From NCBI GenBank assembly GCA_949825025.1, contig OX463778.1, forward strand, positions 53,694,364 to 53,758,363: 64,000 nt of DNA. The letters run 5' to 3'. Each line of letters starts with the position of its first letter. Positions within the stretch are counted from its first letter, which is position 1. The notes beneath the pieces were generated by a model. That model made no database searches. It had not been told where the DNA came from and saw only the letters and a list, made by a program, of their open reading frames with translations. A program made the translations under genes and the position numbers. Source of the DNA: Siphlonurus alternatus. Taxonomy: Eukaryota; Arthropoda; Insecta; Ephemeroptera; Siphlonuridae. Shown in pieces: positions 11,889 through 24,725 of the stretch.

Positions 11889-14021
11889 TTAACCCATTAG
11901 AGCCTGAATTAATTTTTTGTTTCAATTTTAATTTTTTTTGCTATAATTTGAAAGTATTAGGTCTCTAAGTGAGAAAAATCAAAATTTTAATTTTTTTAAA
12001 TTTTAATTGAAGTTTTAAATGACAATTAAAGAGTGATGCTAAATTGCATCGCTAGGCTCTAATGTAGACAATTTCTGCTTGTTTGCTGTTTTGAGGTTAA
12101 GACCTCTTACAGTCCAAAAAAGTTTTTTGGGGGTCTCTAATGGGTAGGCCCTTCTGTTTTATGCCAAAACAGAAATTCAGAGGGTCCCAAGTGGGCCCTA
12201 AAGGCAAAGGACTCATACTTTGACATCACTTATAGAAAAAAAATAAAGTGTCAAAAAAGGCAATGGCTATTCAAATTATTTGTTATATCTGTGTGTTGAA
12301 TATAACTTTTTATGTTACTTGAAAGCATATGAAGGGACTTCAACGGGTCCCAACAAGGGGTCCCAAGGGTCCCAGAGTAGTTTTTTGCTCCCTATTCTTT
12401 TTATCGTTGTAATTGAATACCATATTATAGAAAGTATTATTTGAACTTATGGCATTGCAAGTCCCAAGATGCAAGTTACATGGTGGGGCCCATGCAGGGC
12501 CTCATATGAGACCCAGAGGCCCATAATACTCTTGCTCCTATTTTTTAGTTTGGTATTTTATATATTTTCTAATGCGGTCCTCAGTGTCTTTATTCCAGTA
12601 AAGTGTAACCCGTACCCTCAAGCTAGCGATAATATTGTAAATATACAGTTAGCTCTTTGAAAAAACGGGTCACCCTTTAGTAGCGCAAAGGCAATGAGCA
12701 TTACATTAGAAAATAATCAAATTATGTAAGATGCCAAAATACATTATAAGAGCAAGCGTATTATGGGTCCCTGGGTCCCATGTGAGGCCGTGCATAGACT
12801 CCGCCATCATGTTGGGATATACCTTGCAATGCTAGCTCGAGTGTATTGTTTGAGCTAGCATTGCAAGGTATGAACATGATGGCGGTGTCTATGCACGGTC
12901 TCTCATGGGACCCAAGGACCCATAATACGCTTGCTCTTATATTGTATTTTGGCATCTTACATATTTTCTAATGTAATGCTCATTGCCTTTGCGCTACTAA
13001 AGGGTTAACCGTATTTTCAAGGTAACTGTATATTTACAAAATTATCGCTAGCTTGAGGGTACGGGTTACACTTTACTGGAATAAAGACACTGAGGACCGC
13101 ATTAGAAAGTATATAAAATACCAAACTAAAATATAGGAGCAAGAGTATTATGGGCCCCTGGGTCTCATTTGAGGCCCTGCATGGGCCCCACCATGTAACT
13201 TTCATCTTGTATCTTGGGATTTGCAATGACATAAGTTCAAATAATACTTTCTATATGGTATTCAATTACAATGACAAAAAGAATAGGGAGCAAAAAACTA
13301 CTCCGGGACCCTTGGGACCCCTTGTTGGGACCCGTTGAAGTCCCTTCATATGCTTCCAAGTAACATACAAAAATATATTCAACACACAAATAACAAATTT
13401 GAATAGCCATTACCTTTTTGGACACTTTATTTTGTTTCTATAAGTGATGTCAAAGTGGGTCCTTTGCCTTTAGGGTCCACTTGGGACCCTCTAAATTTTT
13501 ATTTTGACATAAAACAGAAGGATCTACTCATTAGAGATCCCCCAAAAAACTTTTTTGGGCTGTAAGAGGTCGAAACCTCAAAACAGCAAAAAAGCAGAAA
13601 TTGACTACATTAGAGCCTAGCGATGCAATTTAGCATCACTCTTATTTGACACGGCATATGACCCAAAATATTTATGTCAACCAACTTTTTGATTTTTTAC
13701 TTCAAAGTGTAGTATGTAGGGAGCATTTTCATAGAAGAATGAAAATTTTACTACAATTTTTAAAAAAGTTATTAAAATATTTGCAAAATAACTTTGAGCA
13801 GAAGGCGAACAAAATTTGTACCCCAACTTTGATTTAGCGTCTGATGGGCAATTTTTTTAAAAAAATCAAAATTGACATATTAGCATATCTATAGGGTCAA
13901 TGCAAATAGTTATTGACTGTTTTTAGCAATATAGCATCGTAACTTTATTTTTAAATATTTTTTTGCCAGGGAGTGTTTTGCGATGCTAAAATGCATCGCT
14001 ATATAGGCTTTAATGGGTTAA
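11889..14021. mobile_element. 2.1-kb palindromic piggyBac-like non-autonomous element
   Basis: Bounded by TTAA on both sides (11889-11892 and 14018-14021), with ends CCCATTAGAGCC and GGCTTTAATGGG. TTAA target duplication plus CCC...GGG ends is the hallmark of the piggyBac superfamily. From about 12040 to 13640 the left half is repeated in reverse complement almost base for base, meeting at about 12,842 around CTCGAGTGTATTGTTTGAGC. The end motif (GCATCGCTAGGCTCTAATG) recurs internally at about 12046 and 13620, suggesting one element nested in, or grown from, another. Short open frames in both arms mirror each other and no transposase is seen. Confidence 0.82.
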
Positions 14022-14850
14022 GGAGTATATTATACAAATTTAGTGATAGTTTAAAATGGTACCAATTTATTAGAAATGTCCTGGTATCCCCAAAATTTGT
14101 TCCTAAATGTAAGGTCTGGTAAAAAAAGTGACGGTCGATAAGTTGGATTTTTTACGGCCAAGTATCCTCGTCCGGAGATTATCACGACGCATTTCCAGCT
14201 GGGATGATTGGAAACAAAATTCGTGGCCAGACTGTACGAGCGTCGTAAATTTAGCCTGGAAAAGTTGGAGCTGGTCCAAAAAATTTCATACATATTTTAA
14301 ACTCATTTCCCTTTAGAAACATCTTAGACTGTTTTTTGCACATTATTAAAATTAAGTCCACGTTTTTTGTTGTAATATTTGAAAAAAAGTTACATTAAAT
14401 TATGTAAATTATGTATAACTTCTATACAAAGAAGTTTTATAAAAAAAAGTACTGGATGCACTTAATATTTCTATATTATCCATAAAAGAAAATCATCCAC
14501 TAGGTCACTAGTTCAACGGCCGTGGGGGATAAATAATGTTCCGCCTTCACCATTAGAAGTTGCATTGTTTTGGCTGGAGACTCGGTATACTTGAGGCCGG
14601 GGAAATATCACTGACGTCACAGATGTGGAGTATTTAGATTGCAGTACCATGCTCGGATAATGATATAATATACAGTATGTGTTAGTATGCTTTTCAATAT
14701 CTAACAGCTCACAGTAATATTTTTTTAAATAATGAGTTTTTTGTATCATCATTCGTTAGATATTAATTATTAGGTTTCATTATATACTATGAAAATAAAT
14801 AATACATACATTTATTAAAAATAATACTGGATTGAATAAAAAAATTCAAG

Positions 14851-14975
14851 TTATTCACGATTCAGTAAGGAATTACCCAGGTTTCTCACTAACCGCGACT
14901 AGTGTAATTTATTTATATTCATGGTGTTAACCGCGGTTTGTGAGGAACCTGGATATCTTCAATAATCGTGTCCAT
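14851..14975. mobile_element. MITE family 'GATTCACGAAG', copy 2 (degraded)
   Basis: Contains ATTCACGATTCAGTAAGGAA, CCCAGGTTTCTCACTAACCG and the complementary right arm ending aataatcgtgtccat. Confidence 0.7.
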
Positions 14976-15827
14976 TATCTTCTAATAACCGCTTTAGGTT
15001 CATTCTTTATATTTTAATTTTGATTCATATTTGCTATAATTTGAAGCTGATCTTATTGATGACGTCACAGGCTAGGACGGTTGGAGTCAGTGTACATTCT
15101 GGTAATACAGTTCACTGGCTGAATGTACCGAGGCTAGCGCACTGCGTCAGACAGCAAGGCCGTTCTTTATGGGTGGGGGGGGGGGTCTCTGGTTTTGGGG
15201 TCACACATGGGATCAACTGTGACCCCATTATCAAGACTCAATGAACATTAGCTCAGATGTATTTAATTTATGTACCCTACAGGTGTCCAAATTAAATTAG
15301 TAGCTTCGTATTTCCATGCAGATGAGAGGTTTTGTCTTCTTTTTGTGCGGCCAGATCCTCTGAATATTATAATCTAGTTTTACTTAGAACATATCGGTGC
15401 TACAACTATCCACCTAGCCTACTCTCCATTGTGATGCTAGGTAACATAAAACATATGTTAAAGTTTGTACCGTACATGTAACCCGCTGTGTTTTCATGAA
15501 GAACAACCTGCATAACCCACAGGCGCGAATACCAAAATACTAGGAACTTATATTGGTTCGTTTAAAGGAGGGTTTAGAAGCTCCTTCCATGAAAAGTTGA
15601 ATATAATTTTAATACAAAGCTTTCTCTTTTTTTTATTGCTTTTTTAATTATACTTGGTATTATTTTTAATTAAAAAAAAAATGAATATAATTCATTACGC
15701 GGAGAAGGTTTGAAATATTAAACCCCACCCCCCGTCAGAATGGATTCTAGATAAACATATTTTTTAAAGAAATTTTCCAAGTTCAAGTCTGTGTCATTTT
15801 CCCCTCAAAATATTTTCCACAGAAGAA

Positions 15828-15935
15828 TTCATCATAGAAGGTTCAGCAACCAGTCCAATGGAACCAGCTCTTCGTCAGGATTCTATTGAACTGGCTACTG
15901 AACTTTTTACCATGATGGTTCTTTCCATAAATAAG
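15828..15935. repeat. Hairpin-forming inverted repeat
   Basis: GGTTCAGCAACCAGTCCAAT pairs imperfectly with ATTGAACTGGCTACTGAAC about 30 bp later, with the flanking CATCAT/ATGATG also paired. Probably a small MITE. Confidence 0.6.
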
Positions 15936-18291
15936 AACAACCCCCCATCTCCCACTTAAATAACATTATTATCAGTTCACTTTGTTGATGTGAAATTATA
16001 CCACAGTTAATTTTATCATCACTGACATTTATTATATTAATTTGATTTTTTAATGAAATGTCATCACTCATGAACTTTAAATTTATGACAAAAATTATAA
16101 AATGTATGAGCAGTGCTTTTGAATAAAGCTGGGTGTCGTATAAATTATGCTAAAATATACAAAACAATTCAGTGAAATACACAAAACGAATGATAATTAC
16201 AATTGCTGTCAGGCTTGTTTAATTTATAAACAAACATTCATTGTCACAAAAATCGCGCCAGCTAATTTTGTCTGAATGTCAAAGGTTTTGATTATTAATG
16301 TCAAACTGGTGAACTTTTCAAAGTAATTATCATATACAAATAATCTCACGTTAATCAAATAATATCGACAAGTCTACTTCGTGAATGTTCGGAAATCTTC
16401 GACTCGTGTCCACCAATGAGAAGGGCTGTTACAAAGTGTCCACCAATGACTGAAGACGTTACAAACATGACGAAAACAACGTTAAGTGTGATGAATTTAA
16501 TTCTAACTTTCTTTTTTTTTTAATTAAAAACAAATTTCCTCGTAAATTTTTAAAATGTTTTAAGTAAATCTGAAAAGTTTTAAAATCAATTTAATAAAAA
16601 AAGTATTAAATTGAGGTAAATAGTTTTGAAACATTGAAGTAGCAACCTCTGAAGGATCCATTTTGCGTCACAAACCCTCACTCTGTTCAACAACATAAGG
16701 CTACCTTAAGTGGAATCGATCGGTATAAAAAGTAGCATCATGTAGCTGTGATCAATGGGTCCTGCTGGACGTGGCGATTGGATGCACATGTTCCTTCAAG
16801 TGTATATTTTTTACACATAAAATACAAAACAAGCAATACGCAATGCAGCAGAAAATTTGTTCGTTTTTTTCACAAAGTTTGAGAGAAGTGGCTTTAAGTT
16901 TGCATACTATAAAGAAGACCATTATCACCGTGCTAGAATATATATGTACATTTTCTCTGTGCTCCCCTCTCAAGGGTCACGTGGTGTTTTTTAATGAGAC
17001 CGAACTTGTTTTAAAAAGTTATTTACCATGGAACTTTATTTTTATATGAAATAAGCTTACTGTGTGTAATATTTTTTTAACTTTTGTTTTCTATTGTATT
17101 TTTATTTCATTTAAAAAAAATGTAGGCATTTCGTACCTTTCAAAAGAAGAAACGCTCACTCAGGCTTATTTTTTTTTACTCAAAGCTTCCTATTTTTTTA
17201 AGTATAATGTAAATTCTCTCTCTCTGTTCAAATATTACGGTCTTTATTAGCAACATACGTTTCTTGTTTTGAACACCTGATACCCCTCCCCTTGAAATAA
17301 ATGCCACTAGGCGAACGCAGAAAGCAAAACTCCCTCACGGCATTAATAACGATATTAATTACTTTCAATTTACTAAACGACATTATTCGATATGTTTAGT
17401 TAAAAACAAATGATTTGTATTTGCACTCACGTTCAAGAGGTGTATGCATGTAGCAAGCTCGTTCACAATCGAAATATGTGCAAATTTGAAGCAATATTTT
17501 GTACAGTTATTTAATTAAAATTTCAGAAAGTAACACATCAGTTTACTGTAATCAAATTACACAATAATTGTGATAAGTGACTTTACACAAGACCTCTTAA
17601 TTAATAACAAATATTAATTATGTTTCCCATATTTATAAACTGTGCATTGAAAACATACAATAAACGGTTCAAAACTGGGGTATAATTGCAAAAAAAAAAA
17701 TAGCATATCCACCGGTAATACAAAACAAAGCTTGTTTCAAATTTTATCAATTTTAGCACAAGGAACATTACTTGTGCTGTAATGCACAGACATTTGCATA
17801 TTTAAAACTAAATTTCCGACTGAAAACAGAAAAAAATATATACGACGGAAACCAGCTTTTGCTCTCAGAAAAACTTCTGCTCAAACTTTTTTATTAATCA
17901 AAAATTTTCTATTACATACGTCAGAGAAACTTCTTATATTTTTTATCTCTTATTTTAAGTTTTTCTCTTAATCTCTAGTTTTTTTTCTTCACTATGAAAA
18001 AAATCATTAAATAATAAATCATGAAATCGCTTATGAGAAAAAAACTATTTTTCATAAAAACAGAAGAAAAATACAAGTTTCATATACGCATGGATAATTA
18101 AATAAAAAAAAAAAAAACTATAATATCCATTAGACTTTTCTAATTAAAATACAATGTTTGAACATTCGCGAACTTTGACTTTTGGTGGAAAGGTCAAAGT
18201 AGATGAACATTGTTCAAAAGCTCCGCTAGTTAGTTAATTGGGTTGATTCGAAACGACATATAAAATGGGTCTAGTCACAGAAGTAGCTTAC

Positions 18292-18357
18292 CTGGCGTGA
18301 TGGAGCCAGTGGCGAGGAAGAGAGGTGCTCCGTTGTCATGGAAACGAGCTCTCATCT
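18292..18357 (-). CDS. Candidate minus-strand exon 2 of an unidentified gene
   Basis: Acceptor gaggtgttctttag, strong donor CCAG|GTAAGC, 66 nt, the only open frame enters in phase 1 and leaves in phase 1, encoding MRARFHDNGAPLFLATGSIT. GC-richer than its surroundings. The plus strand of the same block carries a 35-codon ATG frame, so the strand call rests mainly on splice-site quality. Confidence 0.4.
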
Positions 18358-18593
18358 CTAAAGAACACCTCTTGATAATATGCATGGCGTTATCACAGCA
18401 ATTTTAGTCGTCTGTTTTTCATATAATACATCTAATCTGTTTTGATCATATTACAATTTTTTTTTAATACCGTGATATCATTTCATTTTCTGTATTAACT
18501 TATCATTTTGAGTCAATGATTGTCACTATATTACAGAGGATAATATAAACTAGATCTCAATAAGAAATCATATTAACAAAATTAAGTCTAGGA

Positions 18594-19042
18594 AATGGAC
18601 AATTTGCATCAACTTTTTTTAGTAGCTCAATCGAAAGAGGAGGTCGAAAAATACACCTGTGAATTTTATGCGATTTTTATTCGTACTGCATCATGGCTAA
18701 AATAGAGGTCACGTGACCTGGAGGCGTCGCCCGTGTCGCCCGTGACGTCATTGAACTGTCTGGTCAAGCAAGCGATTGTCTATATAACGCTTGTAAACAA
18801 TAAATTAATTGTTGCTTGTTTCCGTAGCAACGTGGTTGTTTGCAAGCGTTATAAAGTCGATCGTTTGTTTGACGGAACAGTTAAGTGACGTCACGGGCAA
18901 CACGGGTGCCGGCTCCAGGTCACGTGACCTCTCTTTTAGCCATGATGCAGTACGAATAAATATCGCATAAAATTCACAGGTGTATTTTTCGACCTCCTCT
19001 TTCGATTGAGCTAGTAAAAAAAGTTGATGCAAATTGTCCATT
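18594..19042. mobile_element. 449-bp foldback element
   Basis: Begins AATGGACAATTTGCATCAAC and ends with its complement; arms of about 200 bp pair closely and surround an AT-rich loop near 18,805-18,830. Each arm carries the same short open frame (MDNLHQLFL...KEEVEKYTC). Arms contain CACGTGACCT and TGACGTCA. No clear target duplication seen. Confidence 0.85.
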
Positions 19043-22014
19043 GTTTGTAGATAGAAAATATGCTATAATACCACATCATACGTGGAGAGATCAGGGGAAG
19101 TGTCAGAAGTTTCGTTAATAATCCGCGATTGCTTGGCGTGATTTCATTAAACATTATCTACTCATTAATGAAATTTATGTACATGAAAATAACATTATAT
19201 AAAGGATTATACAGCGTATATATAAATCCTGTTTTCATTTAAAGTTAGGTTTTACATGAATTTCTTTTTGACATTTACAAAACTTGTATTTATTTAAAAA
19301 ATATTTACTTTTCAGTAAAATATATTTCATATGTAATTTTTTATCACGCTGTTTGATATTTATCTTGCGCACTCCAACGAGTGAACTTTCAAAGAGGAAA
19401 TTCCGTATGAAATCTACACATCGAAAAAAATATAACTTCAGCTTTTTGTGACATATTTTTTTTAAAAAAATCCTTTGTATGTTTTTATAAATTTCTACGC
19501 TTTGTTGCAATCGTCAATAAAGCAATATGATGGATTTATAATAAATCTATAAATATGAAAAGATAACATAAAAAATATTATATATATGTCTGTATTGAAA
19601 CATTTTTTTTTTAAACGGATAACTTTTTTTCATCTTTTATATTGGTGTTTTATTGATAAATTCTATTTGTTGTGTTGTTGGTCTTTTGTGATGAAAAGAA
19701 TCGATAGCAGATCTAGTATTTATGTGATCAGAGGTACCATAGACTTTACTACAGCTTTGTTTGTATACCATCAAGTATATGGAAGTGTGGTGAACCAAAA
19801 CTATTTTGATAATGTTAGACTGGGTGCTCTTCTTACAACTCCCAAAATTGTAAATTAGCATCAATCTTTCTAATGGAGTTCTAGCAAGTAAGGCAACAGT
19901 AAAGTTCATGCTAGGGACGTACAGAGGGGGAAAGAAGTATCTGAAATCAGCGTGTCCACTTGCCTAATTAGATTGCCTGAAGAAGGTTCAGGTTTGAATT
20001 ATTGATGATCAGACCTGAGTGCCTCTCCACTTTCAAATAAACATCATCCCTTTTCTCTTGGAATAAATTGGACCAAACGGAAAGCCTCGCCGATGGAACA
20101 GCTTTATTACTTAACCAGTTTTGGAGCATTTTCTTTTTTGTTTAAATTACGAAAGAGAAAACTAAATATAAAACGAGGTTGAAAGCTAAATTTGGCTATG
20201 TTTGCTTGAATTGAACGATATAATTCCTGATAAATTTTACAGTAGATGAAACTAAAATGTATTTTAATACAATTTTTTATACTTGTAAGTTTTTTTTATT
20301 TACTTTTTAATTATTTTGAAATATTGAATACAGTAATTTAAGGAGCATCACGTTAAAATAATATACAATGATAAACATTGTTTGATTCTTATTATATATA
20401 TTAATTTAATAATTTTTCATTGTTCTTAGCTTGAGTAGTTCATATCTTTAAAATTGAAGCATTAATTAATAAAATTAATTAATTTCTGGCAAGACCAGAC
20501 ACTCATAATACAATATCGTCATTTCATTCAATAATTTTATCCATTAAACACTTATTATCTTAATTAAATTTAATTAATGGCACAAAAGCATTTAAATTAT
20601 TATTATTATTATTTTTTTTTTATTTCATTGTTTATTACATGATATTGTACCAGCCAGGGATATACTCTCCCTGTCGGCCGCTACAGAATACATATTGGTT
20701 CTTCAAGATTTTAAGAAACAAAAATTATAATTTTAACATAAATACCTAAATACCTAAATATTTAATATCTCTCTGAGCGTTATGGTGGCAACAAATAAAA
20801 TTCAATCAGTAAAAATAAAAGTGATTCATTAATTTCAACTATTATCAATTCCTTACTCAACAAGTTAATATGTACTGTACGTAAAATTTGTTAGTATTAT
20901 TTTGTTTTTTTTTTTTTAATTCCGTGTCTTTCAAAGTACATTCTTCGGTTCTGGATAATATTTAGATGAAATTAATTATCCGCTACTACAATGATCCAAA
21001 AATATAGTAAGATGAGAAAAAATTAAATTCAAGACCAGTTATAATTTGCTTCAATTTCGAGCTCAAAACGGACCTTCTGACTCAAATGAGCATCGTAATG
21101 TGCAGCTTCTTAAGATGAACTTATATTTATGCGAATGTTGGGAATTATTGCATTCCTTGTCTCATTCCCAGCAGATAAAACAAACGTACTTACAAACTAG
21201 TTTAAATAACAGGGTGATCATTTTTGTTTTTTATTCGCATCACGTAAATTCATTTGCATTTTAAAAAGCTGAATACCATTATTATTTTTTAGACACATAA
21301 ATGTAAATTTCCATTAGCATACAATTTATCACAAATTCTCATTTGCCTAAAAGGAAAATTCCTCGGTTACATTTTGGTTTTGTTGTACGGGTGAACAAGT
21401 AGGTATTTTAAGTTAAACAATGTAATTTCTATTCAATAATATAATTTTATTTTTTCAGATATACGTTTAATAATTTCAAATAAAACTCTTTGCAGTTTTC
21501 ATAATAGAATCGAATAAATTTTTCACCCCTTTTTAGATTTCTTTTCATTTTTATTTTTTTGGAAAGCAATATCAGGTAATGGCAAATTTATTCTCCTACA
21601 AATTCAATTCCGTGCGATCTATATTACAACTGGGGGCTAATATTGTACATTGAGGCTCACAGTAGAAAATTGAAGAATTCTTTTGCAACAAACATTATTT
21701 ACAAAAGATTGTACGCAAATAAAAAACAATAAAACAACTGCAACAATTTGTCATTATATTTTTTATGTAGCATTTTTTTTATAAAAAATGTAAGTGTAGG
21801 AAAAAGTGGAGATAAAATTTTCGATAAAGACTCCGAGGGGGTTTGTAAATGCATCAAAGTTTGTGTTTTGTACCCACGGTACAAAATCTCTACAATAAAT
21901 TTGCATCTGAGCATCGTAAAATGAACATATTTAACTCCTTGTTGTCAATTTCGGACCAATTTGAAGAATGAATGCTCCGTTTTAAAATTTTCTGATAAGT
22001 TGTGATTGACTTTT
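19043..22014. other. Non-coding stretch, possible repeat remnant
   Basis: Two 90-codon frames on opposite strands at 19.6-19.9 kb overlap almost completely and no protein is recognisable. Composition there is less AT-rich, so an old transposon piece is possible. The rest is simple AT-rich DNA with a LINE tail at 20.6 kb. Confidence 0.4.
20600..20700 (-). mobile_element. LINE 3' end with TAA-type tail (minus strand)
   Basis: Read on the minus strand: gtagcggccgacagggagag, tatatccctggctggtacaa, tatcatgtaataaacaatga, then an A run and (TAA/AATAAT)n. This is the usual shape of a non-LTR 3' terminus, of a different family from the 35.8-kb element. Confidence 0.45.
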
Positions 22015-22140
22015 ATTTTACTGTTTTTTTGTTTATGATTCAAGTATGTTTTACTTTTATTAAGCATGTTGGTGTGTTGACTTAATTATATTTGGTACAA
22101 TGGTTCTGTAACTGTTGCTGAATAAAAATAATTTGAATTT
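22015..22140 (+). mobile_element. Diverged LINE 3' UTR fragment
   Basis: Contains attatatttggt...TGGTTCTGTAACTGTTGCTGAATAAA, closely matching the 3' UTR of the LINE at 35.8 kb over roughly 120 bp, but ends in an AT-rich tail without a long TTTA array. It is probably an older or sister-family copy. Confidence 0.65.
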
Positions 22141-22554
22141 TGAACTTGATAAAAATTTAAAGTATCTCGCATTGGTTATTTACCATGATGCCATCTTTTG
22201 ATATTAAATTTACACATTTTTCACTTTCCGAAATCCCTATACAGGAGAGAACGCCTTGCTGTTTAATTTTTAGAAGAAATGATATTCTGTAATCTCTATC
22301 TGTTATAAAGATGTTAAATTAATCCGAATTTTTAAAAATATTGCAAGCTAATATCAATATTCAGATTTCATGGGAAAGACGAGGAGAGGCGATTGTAAAT
22401 TTTGCGATTTTTGGTAAAGATTTCAAAATCAATCTTCGCGTCACTTTAAAACCACAATTTTATTGAAAGCTCAACAATAATTTATATTTTATAATGTTTA
22501 TTGATATTTCAGGCTACTGCGTGCCGACAAAAACAACTGGAATAATCCTCCAAT

Positions 22555-22749
22555 TTATTCTTGAAATAATGCGCACATTGATGTATTTAGCATGTTATAA
22601 ACACACAAATTCTGCGGACTGACCCCCACGTAACTTAGAGTACATTTTACAAACGATCCGGCTATTATAGTGAACTGAGCGTTAAATACCTGCTCGTGTA
22701 CCTCAACATCCCTGGGGGCGTGCTCGACTTTTAATTTAATGAGTAGCAC
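22555..22749 (-). CDS. Unplaced open frame with coding-like composition
   Basis: 64 codons ending at a TAA; the middle reads VEHAPRDVEVHEQVFNAQFT and later LSYVGVSPQNLCVYN. The block is GC-richer than its flanks and uses all codon types rather than AT-only codons. No recognised domain and no convincing splice acceptor. Confidence 0.18.
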   Translation of the reverse strand: MLLIKLKVEHAPRDVEVHEQVFNAQFTIIAGSFVKCTLSYVGVSPQNLCVYNMLNTSMCALFQE

Positions 22750-23099
22750 AGAGGAACAACTTTTAATTACACTAAGTCAACTTATTGTAATCGATTTATT
22801 AGAATTACTTTAGTGAGCAAGAAAATTTAACTAAAGTAATGTGGTGAAATAAATTAGCAAAAACAAACTGTGATTTACAATTTGAAAATTTTGTTCTTGA
22901 CCGTGCGACGAAACAACAAAAACTCCATTTCTTGTTGTTGCAAATCCACATCAAAGTTTTGATTAAAATACTTTGATAGTTAATATTTGGATTGTTCATG
23001 TTATTAAAATGAAAACTGTAGTTTCGTTTATTAAATTTTATATGGCTACATTTCTAATTACTAAATATTAAATATACTCACTAAAGTTTCGTGGGCTTT

Positions 23100-23195
23100 T
23101 CCAGAACTGATCAAGGCCTTGCAATCCATTTTGACATTACCTATATATAACTAAGGGAAATGTGGAAACCCCAGTCAGAATGACCCGGAAGTTCA
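23100..23195 (-). mobile_element. SINE body copy, minus strand, diverged
   Basis: On the minus strand: tcattctgactggggtttcc, acatttcccttagttata, then gattgcaaggccttg. It agrees with the SINE body at 38.9 kb including the downstream ttgcaa. Confidence 0.45.
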
Positions 23196-23904
23196 AAAAT
23201 TTAAATTTAGGGAAACCACATTGTGGAAATTTTAACGATTCGCCTTTAATTGGGTGGAAAAAGTTGAAAATATTCATTCATTCAACTAGTAACCGGCGTG
23301 AGCTTTGAAGAACATCAAGGATTTATTTCAGAAAATAATGCAATATTTTTGTTTTTAATATACACCCAGCTTTGAATTAATTTAAATGATAAAATAAGAT
23401 TATTTCATACGAGAAAATGTTAATTATTAAGTCTGTTATTTAAACTAATAATAAAAGAGCTTGGAGCTAGCAGAAATGTAAAAATAGAAGACAAAACTTT
23501 TCGCGTTTAAGAACACGCCAGTTTGCCATTATTTTTCTTCGCTGTTATTATTTCTGTATAAATTAAGAAAATGACATTAACGATTCAAAAAGTGAAAGTG
23601 TTGTTACACTGAAACGTTGCGACCGTTTGAAAAGAATCTTACATCAAAGGAATGACAGCAAACCTTTCTGAATAATAAATAAAAAAAAAAAAAAAACACA
23701 TACTGTTAAAAGAAATAACAAATAAAAAAAATTGCAGAAAAAATTGTCATAAATTCTTGTCCAACCACAAAATAACGAAGTTGATATAAAAATCCATATA
23801 ATAAATATAGTTAGTATATAAATTGTTTCATTTCACAGTCTAGATTTTGTAGACATAAATATATTACAGTACAAGTACAAGAACGTACAGTAAATATTCG
23901 TTGT

Positions 23905-24015
23905 GCAGGTTGGCAGGTTGATCTGCCCCGCCTGCAGCCTGCTGGGATCGAACCCCGCCGGGCCGCTAGCTGCTAACAGCAGGCAGCTCGCAGTCTAGCT
24001 AGTCCTCTCTATAAT
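23905..24015. other. GC-rich block with pol III B-box-like motif
   Basis: On the minus strand GGCGGGGTTCGATCCCAGCA contains a perfect B-box-type GGTTCGATCC; no tRNA cloverleaf could be drawn. It may be a decayed tRNA or SINE head. Confidence 0.25.
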
Positions 24016-24589
24016 ACAACACAGTGTAGTGCTGCCCCACTTACATCTTCATTATATCCTTCATATAATAACATACTGCTTTCACTCTTCATCTCGTCCC
24101 AAAATTTTCTTTCAACTTTCATTTATATTGTCAAAGTACATCTAATTAATTTCGTATTGTCTTCAATGAGCTGAAAATCTGTCCCTGTCATTTCTCTAAT
24201 TAACACCAGGTTTTAATCCTCGTTAGTTCACAATAATTAACAACCCTGGTGCAAATTATAAATATATTTGCCTGGTTCTTATGATAAATAATGATGAACT
24301 TCATTGAATATTAATGAGTATCTGAAACCCGACTTGAGAAAATAAACTTCATATATGATAATTATAATATTATGTTGAGTGAAGTTGCTATACACAAATT
24401 TCTAGGATTATTCACAAAGTTCTGCAGCTAATTTAATTCCTATTAACTAAGCTGCTTTATGTACAACAGAGAATTCTATTCGTATTTGCAATTTAAATAA
24501 TTTATATTATGCGTAACTTTTTATCTACCTAGACTTTAAATAGCTACATATTCAATAGCATTTAGTTAATGGGAGGCAGTGTGGATTGC

Positions 24590-24725
24590 CTGGAGCGAAT
24601 ATAGAAGGTGACGGGAAATGTACCCCCCCCCCCCTCGCACCGCAGAGCACCGCACAGCTAGCCCTGGTCGATGAGCAGCCGCGATCGAAGAAGAACCCCG
24701 CCCCCCTCTCTCATCCATAACTTGG
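24590..24725. other. GC-rich block with strong acceptor-like tract
   Basis: A run of 14 C ending cgcaccgcag is followed on the + strand by an open frame TAQLALVDEQPRSKKNPAPL to TAA; the minus strand is open too. Possible terminal exon, possible regulatory island. Confidence 0.2.

Larger units (their letters stand above)
14022..18291. other. Non-coding AT-rich stretch
   Basis: Holds one degraded MITE (14.85 kb), a hairpin (15.83 kb) and two TGACGTCA sites (14.6, 15.06 kb), but no gene that I can support. Confidence 0.5.

Noticed and set aside
12469..13425. Mirror-image short ORFs at 12.5-13.4 kb
   Set aside because: They are the two arms of the palindromic element read in opposite directions.
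23905..24010. A functional tRNA gene on the minus strand
   Set aside because: A B-box-like GGTTCGATCC is present, but no cloverleaf with matching acceptor stem and A box could be drawn.
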